A DNA stretch of 64,000 bases from the NCBI GenBank assembly GCA_033977485.1, contig CM066994.1:23962681-24026680 (forward strand). The letters run 5' to 3'. Every line of letters begins with the position of its first letter. The stretch's first letter is position 1. Below, one piece after another: positions 20,290-31,822 of this stretch. A program made the translations under genes and the position numbers. Source of the DNA: Hydrangea macrophylla. Its lineage: Eukaryota; Streptophyta; Magnoliopsida; Cornales; Hydrangeaceae. The notes beneath the pieces are model-generated. The model ran no database searches. It was not told the DNA's origin and saw only the letters and a list, made by a program, of their open reading frames with translations.

Positions 20290-21604
20290 TTATGTGTACC
20301 AGATTGTGGAGATTTGAGAAAGGATATTCTGGAAGAAGCACATAAGTGAAGATTTACTGTTCATCCAGGAGGAACAAAATGTATAAGGACTTGAAGAGAA
20401 TTTTTTGGTGGAAAATTATGAAGAAAGACGTTACTGAATTTGTATCTAAGTGTTTGACGTGTCAACAAGTCAAAGCCGAACATCAGAAACCCTTGGGATT
20501 ATTACAATCGCTACCTATTCCAGGTTGGAAATGGGAACATATCACCATAGATTTTGTAGTGGGATTGCCCCGATCTCAGCAAAATCATGATGCCGTTTGG
20601 ATAATTGTGGAATGATTGACTAATTCGGCTTATTTCATTGCCTATAGTATGACCTACCCGGTCGAATAGATGAGCCGGATATACATACAACAAGTTGTGC
20701 GACTTCACGGTGCACCTATGTCAATTGTTTTAGACCGCGATGCACGTTTCACTTCTCAATTTTTGGAAAGTCTACAAGAAGCCATGGGAACCTCACTTAA
20801 GATGGGTACTATTTTTCACCCTCGGACAAATGGGCAAATTGAGCGTGTTAATCAGATCATGAAGGATATGCTTAGGGCTTGTGTTATCAATTTTGAGAAA
20901 ACTTGGGAGACACACTTTCCTTTGGTTGAATTCACTTATAATAATAGCTATCACACGAGTATTGGGATGGCTCCATTTGAAGCATTGTACGGACAACCAT
21001 GTTGTTCTCTGTTGTGTTAGGCAGAGGTCGGAGACACAGAATTGTTGGGACCAGATTTGGTTAGAGAAACCAACGAGAAGATGTCTCTAGTCAAGGAAAG
21101 GATGAGAACCGCGTAGAGCAGGTATAAAAGTTATGCTGATGGCCACTGAAAGAATTTGGAATTCAGTGTCAGAAATCACGTACTTCCTAAGGTAGTGAGT
21201 TTTGGTCTCACCGACCTGAGGAGTAGTGAGTTTTGGTCTCAAGAGAGGGAAGTTAGCCCCGTGTTTCATTAGACCGTTCGAGATATTGGATCGTGTTGGG
21301 AAAGTGGCTTATCGACTTGCACTACCACCAAAGATGTCTGGGTTCACAATGTATTTCACATTAGTATGCTGAGAAATGCATACGAGATCCCTCACATGTG
21401 GTTAGTTTTGATGACATCAAGACAAGTCATAATGTTTCCTATAAGGAGATGCTCGTGAAAATTCTGGATCAGAGTATCAAGAAGTTGAGGAATAAAGACA
21501 TTCTATTGGTGAAAGTTCAGTGGAATCACCAGGATGAGAATGAAGTCTTGTGGGAAGTTGAAGCTGATATGAGGAAGAAGTACCCGGAGTTGTTTCATGA
21601 CTAG
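20290..21604 (+). pseudogene. pol: Integrase and chromodomain of Tekay pol
   Basis: The zinc-binding region (HPGGTKMYKDL, CLTCQQVK) is at 20340-20475 and the core motif WEHITIDFVVGLP at 20532-20570. LDRDARFTS (20731-20757) holds the second catalytic Asp, and HPRTNGQIERVN (20818-20853) the Glu. The C-terminal part is broken near 21020-21390. A terminal chromodomain-like piece (VKVQWNHQDENEVLWEVEADM) lies at 21515-21577 and the frame ends with TAG at 21602-21604. Chromodomain integrases of this group target heterochromatin. Several stops (for example at 20613 and 20667) make it non-functional. Confidence 0.85.
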
Positions 21605-22148
21605 TTAGTCTAGATTTTGGGGGCGAAATCCTGTTTAAGGGAGGAGGGATGTAACAACCTATATTTTACTTTAATTGCTAAATGTAATTTTTAATATTTT
21701 TTGTTCCTATTAGTTGTTTGACTTAATGGAAATTCTTTATTTGGGGTCAAACTGTAATTTTTATAAATTAAGGAATACCTATGATGAATTTCAAAACTGC
21801 ATTTTCAAAACGGTGAAAAAATTTGCTTTTGACTCAAACTGCATTTTTATGCAACCAAGAAATTATTTCCTACGTTAATATAAATTTTCTGTATTTTTGT
21901 GGTGATCACCGCGCTACGAAAATACCAGTTTATGAACAAAAATTGTTCGCGCCACGTTTAGACTCCCACATATTGGGAATATCCATCAATCAGGATGTGA
22001 CACTTGCTTTTTGCTCATTTAGTTCACCCAATCATTGGTTAGGTTTGTTCGGGAATGCAATGTGTGTTAACTTTGTGCCATAAGCTTTTTTCCCAAACAC
22101 TCTAAGAAATTCCTAGAGAACTTTCTTATGCCCTGTTTGGCAATGCTA

Positions 22149-22151
<3 letters not shown>

Positions 22152-22200
<49 letters not shown>

Positions 22201-22206
22201 TGCGTG
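22152..22206. repeat. (GT)n microsatellite
   Basis: A long GT run ending in GCGCGTGCGTG, inside the part of the 3' LTR that is missing from the 5' LTR copy. Confidence 0.95.
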
Positions 22207-23043
22207 TAAATGTTAAGCCAAAAGCTTAATTTGCCAAACACCTAATGTGACCCCTATGAACCTAATTGACTCCTACAACCAAATTGGTGAGTATATTTTA
22301 CACAATCTATACATATAATCTGTATATATGTATATGTGTGATTTGCATATTTTGCATACATGTATAATTAAAGAAATTAGTTTGTTGAGTGAAGCTCAAT
22401 GAACTTGGGCTCCAAGTTGTAATTTTGTATATATACACACACTTAGTCTCACATTTGGCACTCTTTACAAACAGATTTCAAAGAGAAAAGAGAGTACATA
22501 GAGTTTTACAGAATTTCTAGAGAGAGAGCTTAAACTCCATAGCCAAAGCTTCAATTGGGTTTCTTGAATTGCTATTCTTTCTCAACACACACACCATCTT
22601 ATATCAAAGTGAGTATTTTAAACTCACTTAGAATGTAATTCATGTTTTGATTACTATTTGTATTGCTTGAATTGGAGATCACCATTGATGAGTGCTTAGA
22701 GCTTGAAAAATGGTGATTTTCAAAACTTTATCAAAATTCGTTTGATCAATAATAATGAAAGATCTTAGTTCATAGAAGTTGTAGTTAAAGTATCAGAATC
22801 TAATTCATCCATATCGCGATGTATATTAAGATTGAAATTTCGTCACCTCTTAGTTTTTCATAAAATTTGAGAGCTACAATTCGATTCATGTTAATCTAAT
22901 CGTAGATTCGTAATCATTTCAGAAAAACAAAGAGAATCATATATTATAAGGCATGTTTACAATCGGATTTAAAAAAGGGTCAAAATAGCCCTGAACACTG
23001 AAACAGGAAGAAAAATGAAGAAGATTAAGTCTCTGTAATAAAT

Positions 23044-23260
23044 CACGCGCGCGACCCGCTCAAACGACCTTTGTATTTCTGACTAATCTGGAATTTTAAA
23101 AGAAATTCAAAAAGTGGCATATCAGGCGCGCGACCCTCGCGACCGACATCTCGCTCGAGCGAACCGCTCGCGCGACCTATGTGTTGTTGTTAGTTTTGCA
23201 AATTTTTAAAGAAAATAAAAAAAAATAGGTGTATCGCGTGCATGACCTGCTTGTGCGACT
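23044..23260 (+). repeat. CpG palindrome units in the Tekay 3' LTR
   Basis: Three units at 23044-23069, 23121-23188 and 23231-23260 carry words such as CACGCGCGCGACCCGCTC, TCGCTCGAGCGA, CCGCTCGCGCGACC and TATCGCGTGCATGACC. They are the same array as 14947-15206 in the other LTR. Unlike the Athila/Tat cluster, they lie downstream of the inferred promoter, that is in R/U5. Confidence 0.85.
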
Positions 23261-24500
23261 GGGTAATTTTATGGTTTTTGTCTATTTTCATATAAGGAAC
23301 TGTTTGGATAAAGTTTTAAAGGTTTTTAAGGCACTGTTTGGGAAATATGTTATTTCAGAATCTATTTTAAGGATAAAGTTAAGAAGACTTGAATTCTCGT
23401 CTACTCATTTGTTGTTACATTCCAGTAATTAAGTATCGCCGCATAAGTCATGTGACATATATGTTTGAGTCGAGTTGACATGCAGGTGTGAGATGGTGAG
23501 TTGAGAAGAGTTGGGGGAATGTGTTATGTGAGTTGCGACCCCAATTATCCCAGGTCGATTCAGATACGGCAGGTTAATTGGGAAGGATTGAGCCCAGGTC
23601 GACTCGGATACGGCAGGCCAATCAACGATGTGTATAGCCTTAATTATCCCAGGTCGATTCGGATATGGCAGGTTAATTAATAGGGATTGAGCCCAGGTCG
23701 ACTCGGATATGGCAGGCTAGTCCAATCGTGTCCAGGCCGACTCGGATACAGTAGACCGATCAGTTTATTATAACCTTGAATGTCTAGGTACGTCTAGGTT
23801 GGCTCAGATACGGAAGATATACCGACAGACATTCTAAACCTAACGGCGGTGGACCGGCGGTTCAGGAGAACCGTTTATGTTTGGTTTTGTAGTCGAGGTA
23901 AAGAGTCAGTGAGAATAGTGGGCTGCATTGTTTCATACACGGTCACATGTTACATTAATTGAATGTCATTATGTTGATCTTTTGTTTTTTTTAAAATACG
24001 AATTCACTCTATGTATTTCTAACATATTGAAAAATAAACTGGTGAAATGGAAATGGTAAGAAATTATGTTTTACATTACAAGCATGTATTTTTAATACTC
24101 ACTAGCTTCTTGAAGCTGGCGGCGTTGATGCGCCCTGGACATTTATGTCTAGGCTTTTCAGGTTATGATCAAGATGGATAATACGACTATGCTAATTGAG
24201 AACAACTACCTATGAAGAGAAAATGAATATTACTGCCTTATTTACTTAACTGAACTTTTAATAAGGATTGATGTAATAGATAGTAATATTTCTACAAGGC
24301 AGGTTGTGCCTTAAGATTCCTACGTGATTAATAATTATTATGTTTGAAAAATTTTGTAAATCTTGATTGCTCTTACTCTGATATAAGTTATTCTATTGTT
24401 CGACGTTTGGGACGGAATCGATCCTTCAAACTATCGCGACCCACGGGTCCATAAAGGAAATTAAATGCTTTCCCTATTTATGCTACGTCGGGGCATGACA

Positions 24501-24736
24501 TAAACATATATCGCGATGACACAAGCTCCAAAAATTGTCAATTAATCATCCATTCAATTTATCCAGAATAATGCATTAATCGTATACACCAAGCACTAAT
24601 GCGGGGTCTATTAAAATGAATGGACTAATCCATCACTCCATTGAAGGAGGAGTTTTAGAGGTCTCGGGTCATCCAATCGCAAACAACAGTAATTATAACA
24701 TGACCAACAATGAAGTGAACCTCTATAATAATAAAA
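24501..24736. other. Unassigned flank of the Tekay LTR
   Basis: I see no gene or recognised repeat. A short ORF on the minus strand (24853-24611) runs into the adjacent MITE and has no family resemblance. Confidence 0.5.
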
Positions 24737-24905
24737 GAGCACTACTACACCCACACACTTTTTGACACACTTTTTTACAACTAACTTTAAATGCATGTAC
24801 CATGGGATGTGTACTTTATGCACAGAAAAGTGTGAAAAATTCAAACAGCACAAAGTACATGCATTTTAAGTGTAGTGTGTCAAAAAGTGTGTATCAAACA
24901 TTTCC
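24737..24905. mobile_element. MITE, GAGCACTACTAC type, copy A
   Basis: Inverted repeats CACACACTTTTTGACACACTT (about 24750) and the matching GTGTGTCAAAAAGTGTG (about 24877-24893) flank a palindromic core. Core words are AAATGCATGTACCATGGGAT, GTGCATAAAG-like and TTCAAACAGCACAAAGTACA. The core is shared with copies B and C. It is non-coding and under 200 bp. Confidence 0.75.
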
Positions 24906-26040
24906 CATAATAAATGCAATGAACTAATTTATTGCTGACCTCGAATAGCTCCCATAAGTTAAGGAAATGGTCAATCAAAAATTCTTGATTTTTCACTAAT
25001 TTAAAAATAATCTTAGGTTTTAAAACTTATTTTAAACCAATTAGTCAAGGGATTTTAAATTAATAAATTAATTTAACACCTTATGAAAAATTTAAATAAC
25101 TGAAAAACTGATTTTTCATTAAATATTAAAAAAACATCAGAATTTTATCAAGGCCCAAAAATATTTTGAATCAATTTAACAAAATAAATTGATCTAGTTA
25201 AACAAAATTATCAATAAGCAACTAAATTATCGAAAATTCAAAAATTTTGAGGAGTTTATTTTCCAAGGATTTTAAAAATTAATAGTCTATTTTGGCTATT
25301 TTAAGCAACCAAAAATGCCCATAAGCATAAATTTTATACTCTAAAATACTACAACAAAAGTGAGATAATTCATAAAAATTTGCTCAAGTCTCCAAACAGT
25401 GTACAAAAATACCATTTATTAATTTCAATAATTAACAACTTTATTTGTTATATTTTAAACAATTAATACGGTGTACTTAACACAATATATGGTCTAAAAT
25501 ATATCCCAAAGAGCGAGAAAATTCACTATAACATTTCCTCAAACTGCCACTAGTTTGCTAAACACATTGTTTTAATTCCATGAACTAATAATCATAAAAA
25601 TATTTTAAGCAATTTAATACGTGTACCAAAAACACATAATTAAATGCTCTAAATTATTAATATGATTTAGATAACTTACCAAAAATTATCTATGGGTCCC
25701 ACAGAATTGTATAGTCTTAAAAATATTTTAACCAATTAAATAAATACCCAAAAAGCATAAATTACACGCTCTAAAATGCTAAAAATACATGATAATTTAC
25801 ACAAAAATTATCCTAGAGTCCCAAACAGTGTACTTAATACTCACGGAATAATAATATTAAAAAAGTTATTTTTATGGATTTTTTTAAACTAATTAAAACC
25901 TTTGTTTTACTATTGATCAATGTACTTGACCTACCTATTATGGGTCTTGTTTGGCTTTTTCTAAAAACAATACATTTTGTAGAATAGCCAAACAAGGACT
26001 AAGCAAAAAAAAAAAAAAAAAGAGGCAGTCAGTACCAATA
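24906..26040. other. AT-rich intergenic DNA with a decayed tandem repeat
   Basis: No coding sequence is visible. From about 25290 to 25880 four imperfect units recur with a spacing of roughly 125-155 bp. The consensus words are TTTTAARCAATTAATA, AAGCATAAATT, GCTCTAAAAT, AAAATTATC and GTCCCAAACAGTGTAC. It may be an old satellite or the tandem part of a retroelement. The flanking 24906-25290 and 25880-26040 hold nothing I recognise. Confidence 0.55.
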
Positions 26041-26223
26041 GAGCACTACTAGGCCCACACAGTGAACCACACATTTTTTTAACACACAGCTTTAAATGCA
26101 TGTATCATGTGCTGTATAAGTGGGGCACAAAAAGGTGTAAAAGATTCAAACAGCACAAAATACAAGCATTTAAAGCTGTATGTGGAAAAAGTGTGTGATT
26201 CACTGTGTGGGTCTAGCATTTTC
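26041..26223. mobile_element. MITE, GAGCACTACTAC type, copy B
   Basis: Ends GAGCACTACTAGGCCCACACAG and CTGTGTGGGTCTAGCATTTTC are inverted repeats. The inner arms are TGAACCACACATTTTT and AAAAAGTGTGTGATTCA. The centre shares TTTAAATGCATGTA and TTCAAACAGCACAAAATACA with copy A. Confidence 0.8.
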
Positions 26224-26666
26224 TGTACCAATATTCATTACATGAACCACTTCACGTGACTGTATGTCTGGGTATGGGGACCACGCGCTACTTGGGGTAA
26301 GTGGTCATGAACATAGGCTTGGTTTGTCTTCTTCACCGAGAAGAAAGATGTCGCAGCCACGGCTGCATGGTGCCGAGTTCGCAAACTCATATCTTCTCCG
26401 ATTTTGATTCAAAACTTTCATGTAATATACAGTTTGAATGCCCTTATGGCATAGATTCAAAATATGATTTAAAACAGGATCATTGAACATGATAAAACAT
26501 TCCCAAGAATGGCGTAAAGTTTCTATAAAAAAAAAACTCGATTTTGTAGACCCAGAAATTTAGGGTTTGATCTTTCTAATTCATTTGAGATAATCAGCTC
26601 ATGAGACTTTATAGGGGGACTCTAAGGATCATATGGGACACAACCATATACAAATTTTGGACTCTA
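26224..26666. other. Unassigned flank of the Reina element
   Basis: A CTTCTCCGATTTTGATTCAAAACTT stretch might be an old exon or UTR. Short ORFs overlap on both strands (26301-26490), but neither has a recognisable motif. Confidence 0.4.
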
Positions 26667-26984
26667 TGTTAAGCAGAACTACCTCATCTCTGGAATGGAT
26701 ATCCTATCCAGGGATACCAGCTTTACCTTTTCCTTTTGTTTTTCTTTTATTTTATCACTTGCTTCCAAATCCAGCTCACAGTTAGTTAGTCCATGTGTGA
26801 TGCACATGTATGTTCACATGGCTCACACATGCTAGTAGCTCACGCTATTTAGGAAGGTCTTCTGTATCTTCTCTTTACCAATTTTGAGGATATATGAGAA
26901 GCTTTGAATGACCTGCACCAGTAATTGCAGAATTATTCTTGTTTAATTTTCAATTCTTTTCCCTTTTTATTTGTGATCTTAACA
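26667..26984 (+). mobile_element. 5' LTR of the Reina-type element
   Basis: It starts TGTTAAGCAGAACTACCTC and ends GTGATCTTAACA, 318 bp. It matches the 3' LTR apart from scattered changes, for example GGAATGGATATCCTATCCAG in both. Two bases on, the sequence TAGTATCGGAG (26988-26998) looks like a mutated tRNA-Met-type primer site. Confidence 0.85.
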
Positions 26985-27012
26985 TCTAGTATCGGAGTAC
27001 GGTTTCAATCAA

Positions 27013-28290
27013 ATGGGTAAGCAAGCTCAAATTTCAGTTCAAGCTTGGGAAGATGACCTACAATCAACAAAGGCCCAAATTGAATATCAACTGCAATCAA
27101 TGCATATCGAGATACAAGGATCGTTTTAATCTTGTCTAGATGAGAAAATGGAGCAGATGAAGAATGAATTGAAACAGAGCTTTCAACTCAATCTCTAGAA
27201 AAGCTTAGCTATGGAAATTTGTCAAGCCATGAACCAGTTCCACCTATCCACCGCCTCTAATTCACCTTCGCCCAGCCATTCAAAGCCATCTATACCTCTA
27301 ACCACCAAAGACTAAATTGATGCCTCAATTCGAATTCCACCAACACCTCCACCCACCTTGGGTATGGCTTATTCTCCTAACCCAGTTTTACCTCCCAAAC
27401 AAATTTTAATACCATAGTCATACCCAAATTCTCAACCCACTTTCATGAATCTGGACCGGAATCATTCTAAACTACTCCATTCGAACCCTACCCTGCCTCC
27501 AACTCACTTTCATTTCAATCCCAGTAATCCCTACCCACCATACCCAAGTTCTTCCTCCACTCATATTCCTAGAACCCAAAATCAAAACCTAAGGTTAGAC
27601 TTCCCAATCTACAGTCATGGAAAGCCCCTTGATTAGATCTCTCGAGCCGAAAGATACTTCAAGTACTACCAAATCCCAGACACTCAGAAACGAGAAATAG
27701 CCTCCATGTTATTTGAAGGTGATGTAATACCATGGCTAGACTGGTTAAAGGGTAAGTACCCTTTGAGTGATTGGCAGCACTTCGTAGAGGCTTTTCTATG
27801 TCACTTTGGCAACAAGGGGGGAATAGATTTTAATGGGGCTATTACCAAGATGGAACAGGAGCATTCCACAGTGGAAGTTTATGAGACAGAATTTTTGAGA
27901 TTAGCTTGCAGGTTATCAAACTAGTCTGATGAACAATTGAGGGGGTATTTTATCTCTGGGCTAGAACGGCAATTATAGTTTGAAGTGCTCTCTTTTGAAC
28001 CAGTCACACTGGATAATGCCATGAAAATAGCTCAATTTCAAGAAGAAAAAGTCAAGGCCGGAGAGATCTTACCTAGGTGGAATAGTGGCAAATTGCCCCC
28101 TACAGTTCATAGCTTCACCAAACACCAACCAACTCCATCTCCCCTGAATGCTCTAAGCAACCAAACACCCTATCTTAGGCTAGTAACCAGACCAATTAAG
28201 AGACTGACCATAGCTGAGATAGAAGAGAAGAGGGACAAGAATTTATGCTTCAAATGCGATGACTTATAGACCAGGGCACTTGTGCAAGAA
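27013..28290 (+). pseudogene. gag: gag of the Reina-type element
   Basis: ATG at 27013 (MGKQAQISVQAWEDD). The frame has a coiled, Gln-rich start, a Pro/Ser-rich linker (27460-27590) and a Gag core with WLDWLKGKYPLSDW, FGNKGGIDF and VEVYETEFLRLA (27730-27910). It ends with the RLTIAEIEEKRDKNLCFKCD zinc-knuckle start near 28200-28260. Stops interrupt it at 27127, 27196, 27313, 27415, 27634 and elsewhere. The knuckle is split by a frame change at 28259, and its remainder (PGHLCKK) continues in another frame. Confidence 0.8.
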
Positions 28291-28672
28291 GCCTCATATT
28301 CTTTTGATGGAGGCTAATGATGAAAAAGAAGTAGAAGAAGAAAAGGAAACAGAGGGTTTTGAAAATATGGAAGTGAATTCAGATGACAGTCCTATAATAT
28401 CCTTACATGCTATCACGGGATCTACCAAACCCCAAACCATGAGAGTGCAAGGCCTTTTAGGACATCAAAAGGTGAACATACTAATTGATTCTGGATCCAC
28501 ACACAATTTTGTGCACCCATCACTAGCTAAGGGACTGAACAAGGTCAATAACACTGGCCCTACAATGAAAGTGTATGTAGCTGATGGAGCTGTGACGCAA
28601 AGTGAAGGTAAACTACAAGGAAACTCTCTCATGATAAGCTCAATTTTTTATATTACCATTCATGGGCTGTGA
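28259..28672 (+). pseudogene. pro: Protease region of the Reina-type element
   Basis: This 137-codon open part starts with the end of the zinc knuckle. It runs through an acidic linker (KEVEEEKETEGFENME) into the aspartic protease motif ILIDSGSTHNFVHPSLA at about 28480-28530. A frame change near 28662 leads into the GCDIVLGARWLGSLGPILWD block (28665-28724). Confidence 0.8.
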
Positions 28673-29302
28673 TATAGTTCTGGGAGCTAGGTGGTTGGGG
28701 TCCCTAGGTCCTATACTCTGGGACTTCGCAAAAAAGACTATGGAATTTTCTATCCATGACCAGACTTGTAGGTTACAAGGAAGTTCACCTCCTTCTGTGA
28801 CCATAGTGGATGATAAGTCTATACTTAAGTTGTTTCAACAAGAGAAAACTGGAATCATGGGCCAACTAATGTCCCTCACCCCTCTGGAGGGCCAGAGTCA
28901 ACCACCCAAAGAGTTGCAATCTTTACTACACCAGTTTGGCTTGCTTGCTGGACCAAAGTGTTTACCACCTTCTAGAATCCATGACCACAACATCCCTTTA
29001 TCTCCTGGAACACCACCCGTAAATGTAAGGCCCTACAGATATCCCCATTTCCAAAAAAATTGAGATTGAGAAAATTATGGATGACCTAAGGACAAATGGA
29101 ATTGTGAGACCAAGTACCAATCCTTTTAGTTCCCCAGTGCTGCTAGTCAAAAAGAAAGACGGGGGCTGGCGAATGTGTGTTGCTTATTGAGCATTGAATG
29201 TAACCATAATCAAGGACAAGTTCCCTATTCCGGTAGTTGATGAATTTCTTGATGAACTTCATGGGTCAATTATATTTTCAAAATTGGATTCAAGGTCAGG
29301 TT
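28665..29302 (+). pseudogene. pol: Reina-type RT, first part
   Basis: After the GARWLGSLGP block the frame continues to a PYRYPHFQK motif at 29030-29060. Then, after a frame change, come RPSTNPFSSPVLLVKKKDGG (29107-29166) and [13 protein letters not shown]. The RT core is interrupted in mid-motif at 29302 by the hAT-like insertion and resumes at 30159. A TGA near 29188 and frame changes disable it. Confidence 0.8.
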
Positions 29303-30158
29303 AGAGTTGTCAATCGGGTCAGGTTGACCCGGCCCGAGCCTGGCCCGATTTATCCGGGCTAAAAGCCCGCCTGGTAGGCTAGAGCAATTCTATTCGGCCT
29401 TGGTCGGACACAACTAATCCCTTCCACAGCCCGACCTGCTTGTTAGCCCGAAACTCGGCCCGCTAGCCCGGATGAACTAGTCGTTATGGTCTGGCCCGGC
29501 AGGCCCACCCGAGGCCATAACGGCTAGTTTGGCCTTTTTTCAATTTTTTTCCAATTTTTACCCCTCTAACGGCTCTTTAATTTTTATTGAATAATAAATA
29601 ATCTTTAATTTTTTTTTTGTCAAATGAATTTTTTTTTAGCAATCACTAATCATTAATGAAAAAATCTTTACTTTTTATTATACATATTAATGATAAGTAA
29701 TCTTTATTTTTTATTTGACTATAATTTTTAAATATCAAATACTAGTAATCTCTTTAATTTTTATTGAATAATAAATATTCTTACTTTTTTTTTGTTCAAT
29801 AAACTTTTTTTTAGTAATCACTAATCATTAATGAATAAACTAAACATATAAAAAAGAGCAAAAGTTAAAACTCCCCCCAATTCCCAAACATTAAACTTTA
29901 AAAGATAAAAGTTAAAACTTCTCCCCAAAACTTGGCTCGGCCCGGCTCGTCTACGAACCCGTCCATGAACCCATCCATGAGCCCGTCCATAAGCCCGATC
30001 CCAAGCCCGTCCCAACACGACCCTAAGCCCGGCCCTAGTGAGCCCAGGCCACTAGTCCGGGGCGGACAACCCCCCTCCCTTCCTAAGCCCGGCCTGGCCC
30101 TCTGGCCTGGTTGGGCCCACTTTCATCGAGCTTGGCCTGGCCCTTTTGACACCACCAG
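29303..30158. mobile_element. Non-autonomous hAT-like element in the Reina RT
   Basis: About 856 bp. The ends AGAGTTGTCAA and TTTTGACACCACCAG are imperfect inverted repeats. The flanks GTCAGGTT and ATCAGGTT are an 8-bp target duplication with one mismatch, as for hAT elements. Both subterminal regions are crowded with AGCCCG/GGCCCGG words in both orientations (29320-29520 and 29935-30145), the pattern of transposase binding sites. The centre is AT-rich and non-coding. The 142-codon ORF at 29932-30360 is a chance fusion of its right end with RT. Confidence 0.75.
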
Positions 30159-31400
30159 ATCAGGTTACCACCAAATCAGATTGAAGGAGGAAGACATTCA
30201 CAAAATAAACTTTCGGACACACGATGGGCATTACGAGTTTCTAGTGATGCCCTTTGGTTTAAGCAATTCTCCCTCAACTTTCCAATCCCTTATAAATGAT
30301 ATCTTTAGACCTTATCTCAGGAGATTCGTATTGGTTTTCTTCGATGATATCCTAGTCTAAAACAATTCCATGGAGGAACACTTGAACCATCTTAAAACAG
30401 TGTTGCAACGCTATCAGACAATCATCTCAAGGTAGAAGCAGTAAATGCTCATTTGGGGCAGATTCAGTGGAATATCTTGGACATGTAGGGTCGTAGCAAG
30501 GAGCGGCTATGGACCAATCCAATAAATCTTGCATAAAGGAATGGCAGCTACCTAAGACGCTCAAACGGTTGAGAGGTTTCCTAGGCCTCACAGGTTATCA
30601 TCGAAAGTTCATCAAAGGGTATGGAATTATAGAGAGACCTCTAACTCAGTTGCTTAAAAAAGGAAATTTTAAATGGAACCCTGAAGCAGAATCCGTCTTC
30701 ATCAAGCTCAAATAGGCCATGGTGACAGCTCCTATTTTGGCCCTTCTAGATTTCACCAAAACATTTACAGTAGAATGTGATGCTTCAGGGGACGGTATTG
30801 GTGCAGTGTTGGCTCAGGACAGACACCTAATAGCCTATTCAAGTAAGAACTTATCAGGAAGAAACCTGCAACTGTCAGTGTATGATAAAGAAATGATGGT
30901 TGTGGTGTATGCAGTCCTCTATTGAAAGCCTTATCTTCTGGGAAGACCTTTTAAAATTCTCACAGATCACAGGACTCTACAGTACTTCTTAATGCAGAAG
31001 ATTATAACTCCAGAACATAACAAATGGTTACTTAAACTCTTCAGATTCTAGTATACCATTGAGTATAAACCAGGGGGAACCAATATAGTTCCAGATGCCC
31101 TTTCAAGGCAGTAAGAATGGGTTGCTATTTTTGCACTCTCTAGCCCCATAATGGATGGAATAGCTGAGATTCAGCAAGCATGTCTCACAGACCCAACAAC
31201 CATGGAGCTCATTCAAAAGTTGCAATCCATCCCCGGAGCAGCCAAACATTTTTGTTATGCTAATAATCTCTTAACCTATAAGGGGAAGGTGTTTATTCCT
31301 ATATCATCTCCATGGAGGGATAAGCTACTGTTTGAGTATCATAGAACACCTATGAGGGACACTCAGGATGCCTCAGAACATACAAAAAGCTCTCTCAAAG
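30159..31400 (+). pseudogene. pol: Reina-type RT (rest), RNase H and integrase start
   Basis: RT resumes with [32 protein letters not shown] and the catalytic FFDD at about 30340. The palm end RLRGFLGLTGYHRKFIKGYG follows at 30560-30620. RNase H shows [18 protein letters not shown] (30767-30820) and LTDHRTLQYF (30958-30987). The PDALSRQ linker at 31096-31113 leads to the integrase N-terminus (31151-31400). Stops at 30358, 30713, 30923 and 31111 and a frame change near 30440 disable it. Confidence 0.85.
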
Positions 31401-31771
31401 TTTTAATTAGCCTATGACAAACACTGAATATTGCACATTCATTTGCCAATATAGTAGATATAATGCTCATTTAATCCCTCAAATCTCTAGTTTTACATGC
31501 ATATTTGAATTAATATAATTTAATGGTGATATCACTCAAACATGTGTAATTATGTGCTTTCACATATTTTATATGTTTAGGTGAAAATGAAGTGAAATAA
31601 AGGGAGGAAAAGAAGCAGCAAGCACACAGGATTATTTCCAATTATTTACGTAACCCAAGTGTGAAAGGCATTAATTGCCTTGAAAGTGACATATTCACTA
31701 TTAAATAATTAAAAAAACTGACAATCCAAAAGAAAAAAAAAACATTGATGGTGATGTTTTTGTTTTCATTT

Positions 31772-31774
<3 letters not shown>

Positions 31775-31819
<45 letters not shown>
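31775..31819. repeat. (CT)n microsatellite
   Basis: An uninterrupted CT run of about 45 bp in the solo LTR. It creates the RERERERE tail of a spurious minus-strand ORF. Confidence 0.95.

Positions 31820-31822
<3 letters not shown>

Larger units (their letters stand above)
21649..24500 (+). mobile_element. 3' LTR of the Tekay element
   Basis: The polypurine tract GGGAGGAGGG just upstream and the start TGTAACAACC are typical of Tekay/Del. The end CTACGTCGGGGCATGACA at 24500 gives 2852 bp with TG...CA ends. A TATA run at 22421-22430 followed by a CT-rich leader is a plausible promoter. Imperfect repeats of the phrase CCCAGGTCGATTCGGATA, period about 60 bp, lie at 23540-23830. The small ORFs within are not genes. 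Confidence 0.8.

Noticed and set aside
29932..30360. 142-codon ORF with a Pro/Ser-rich start joined to RT
   Set aside because: It is a chance fusion of the GC-rich right end of the hAT-like element with the resumed RT frame.
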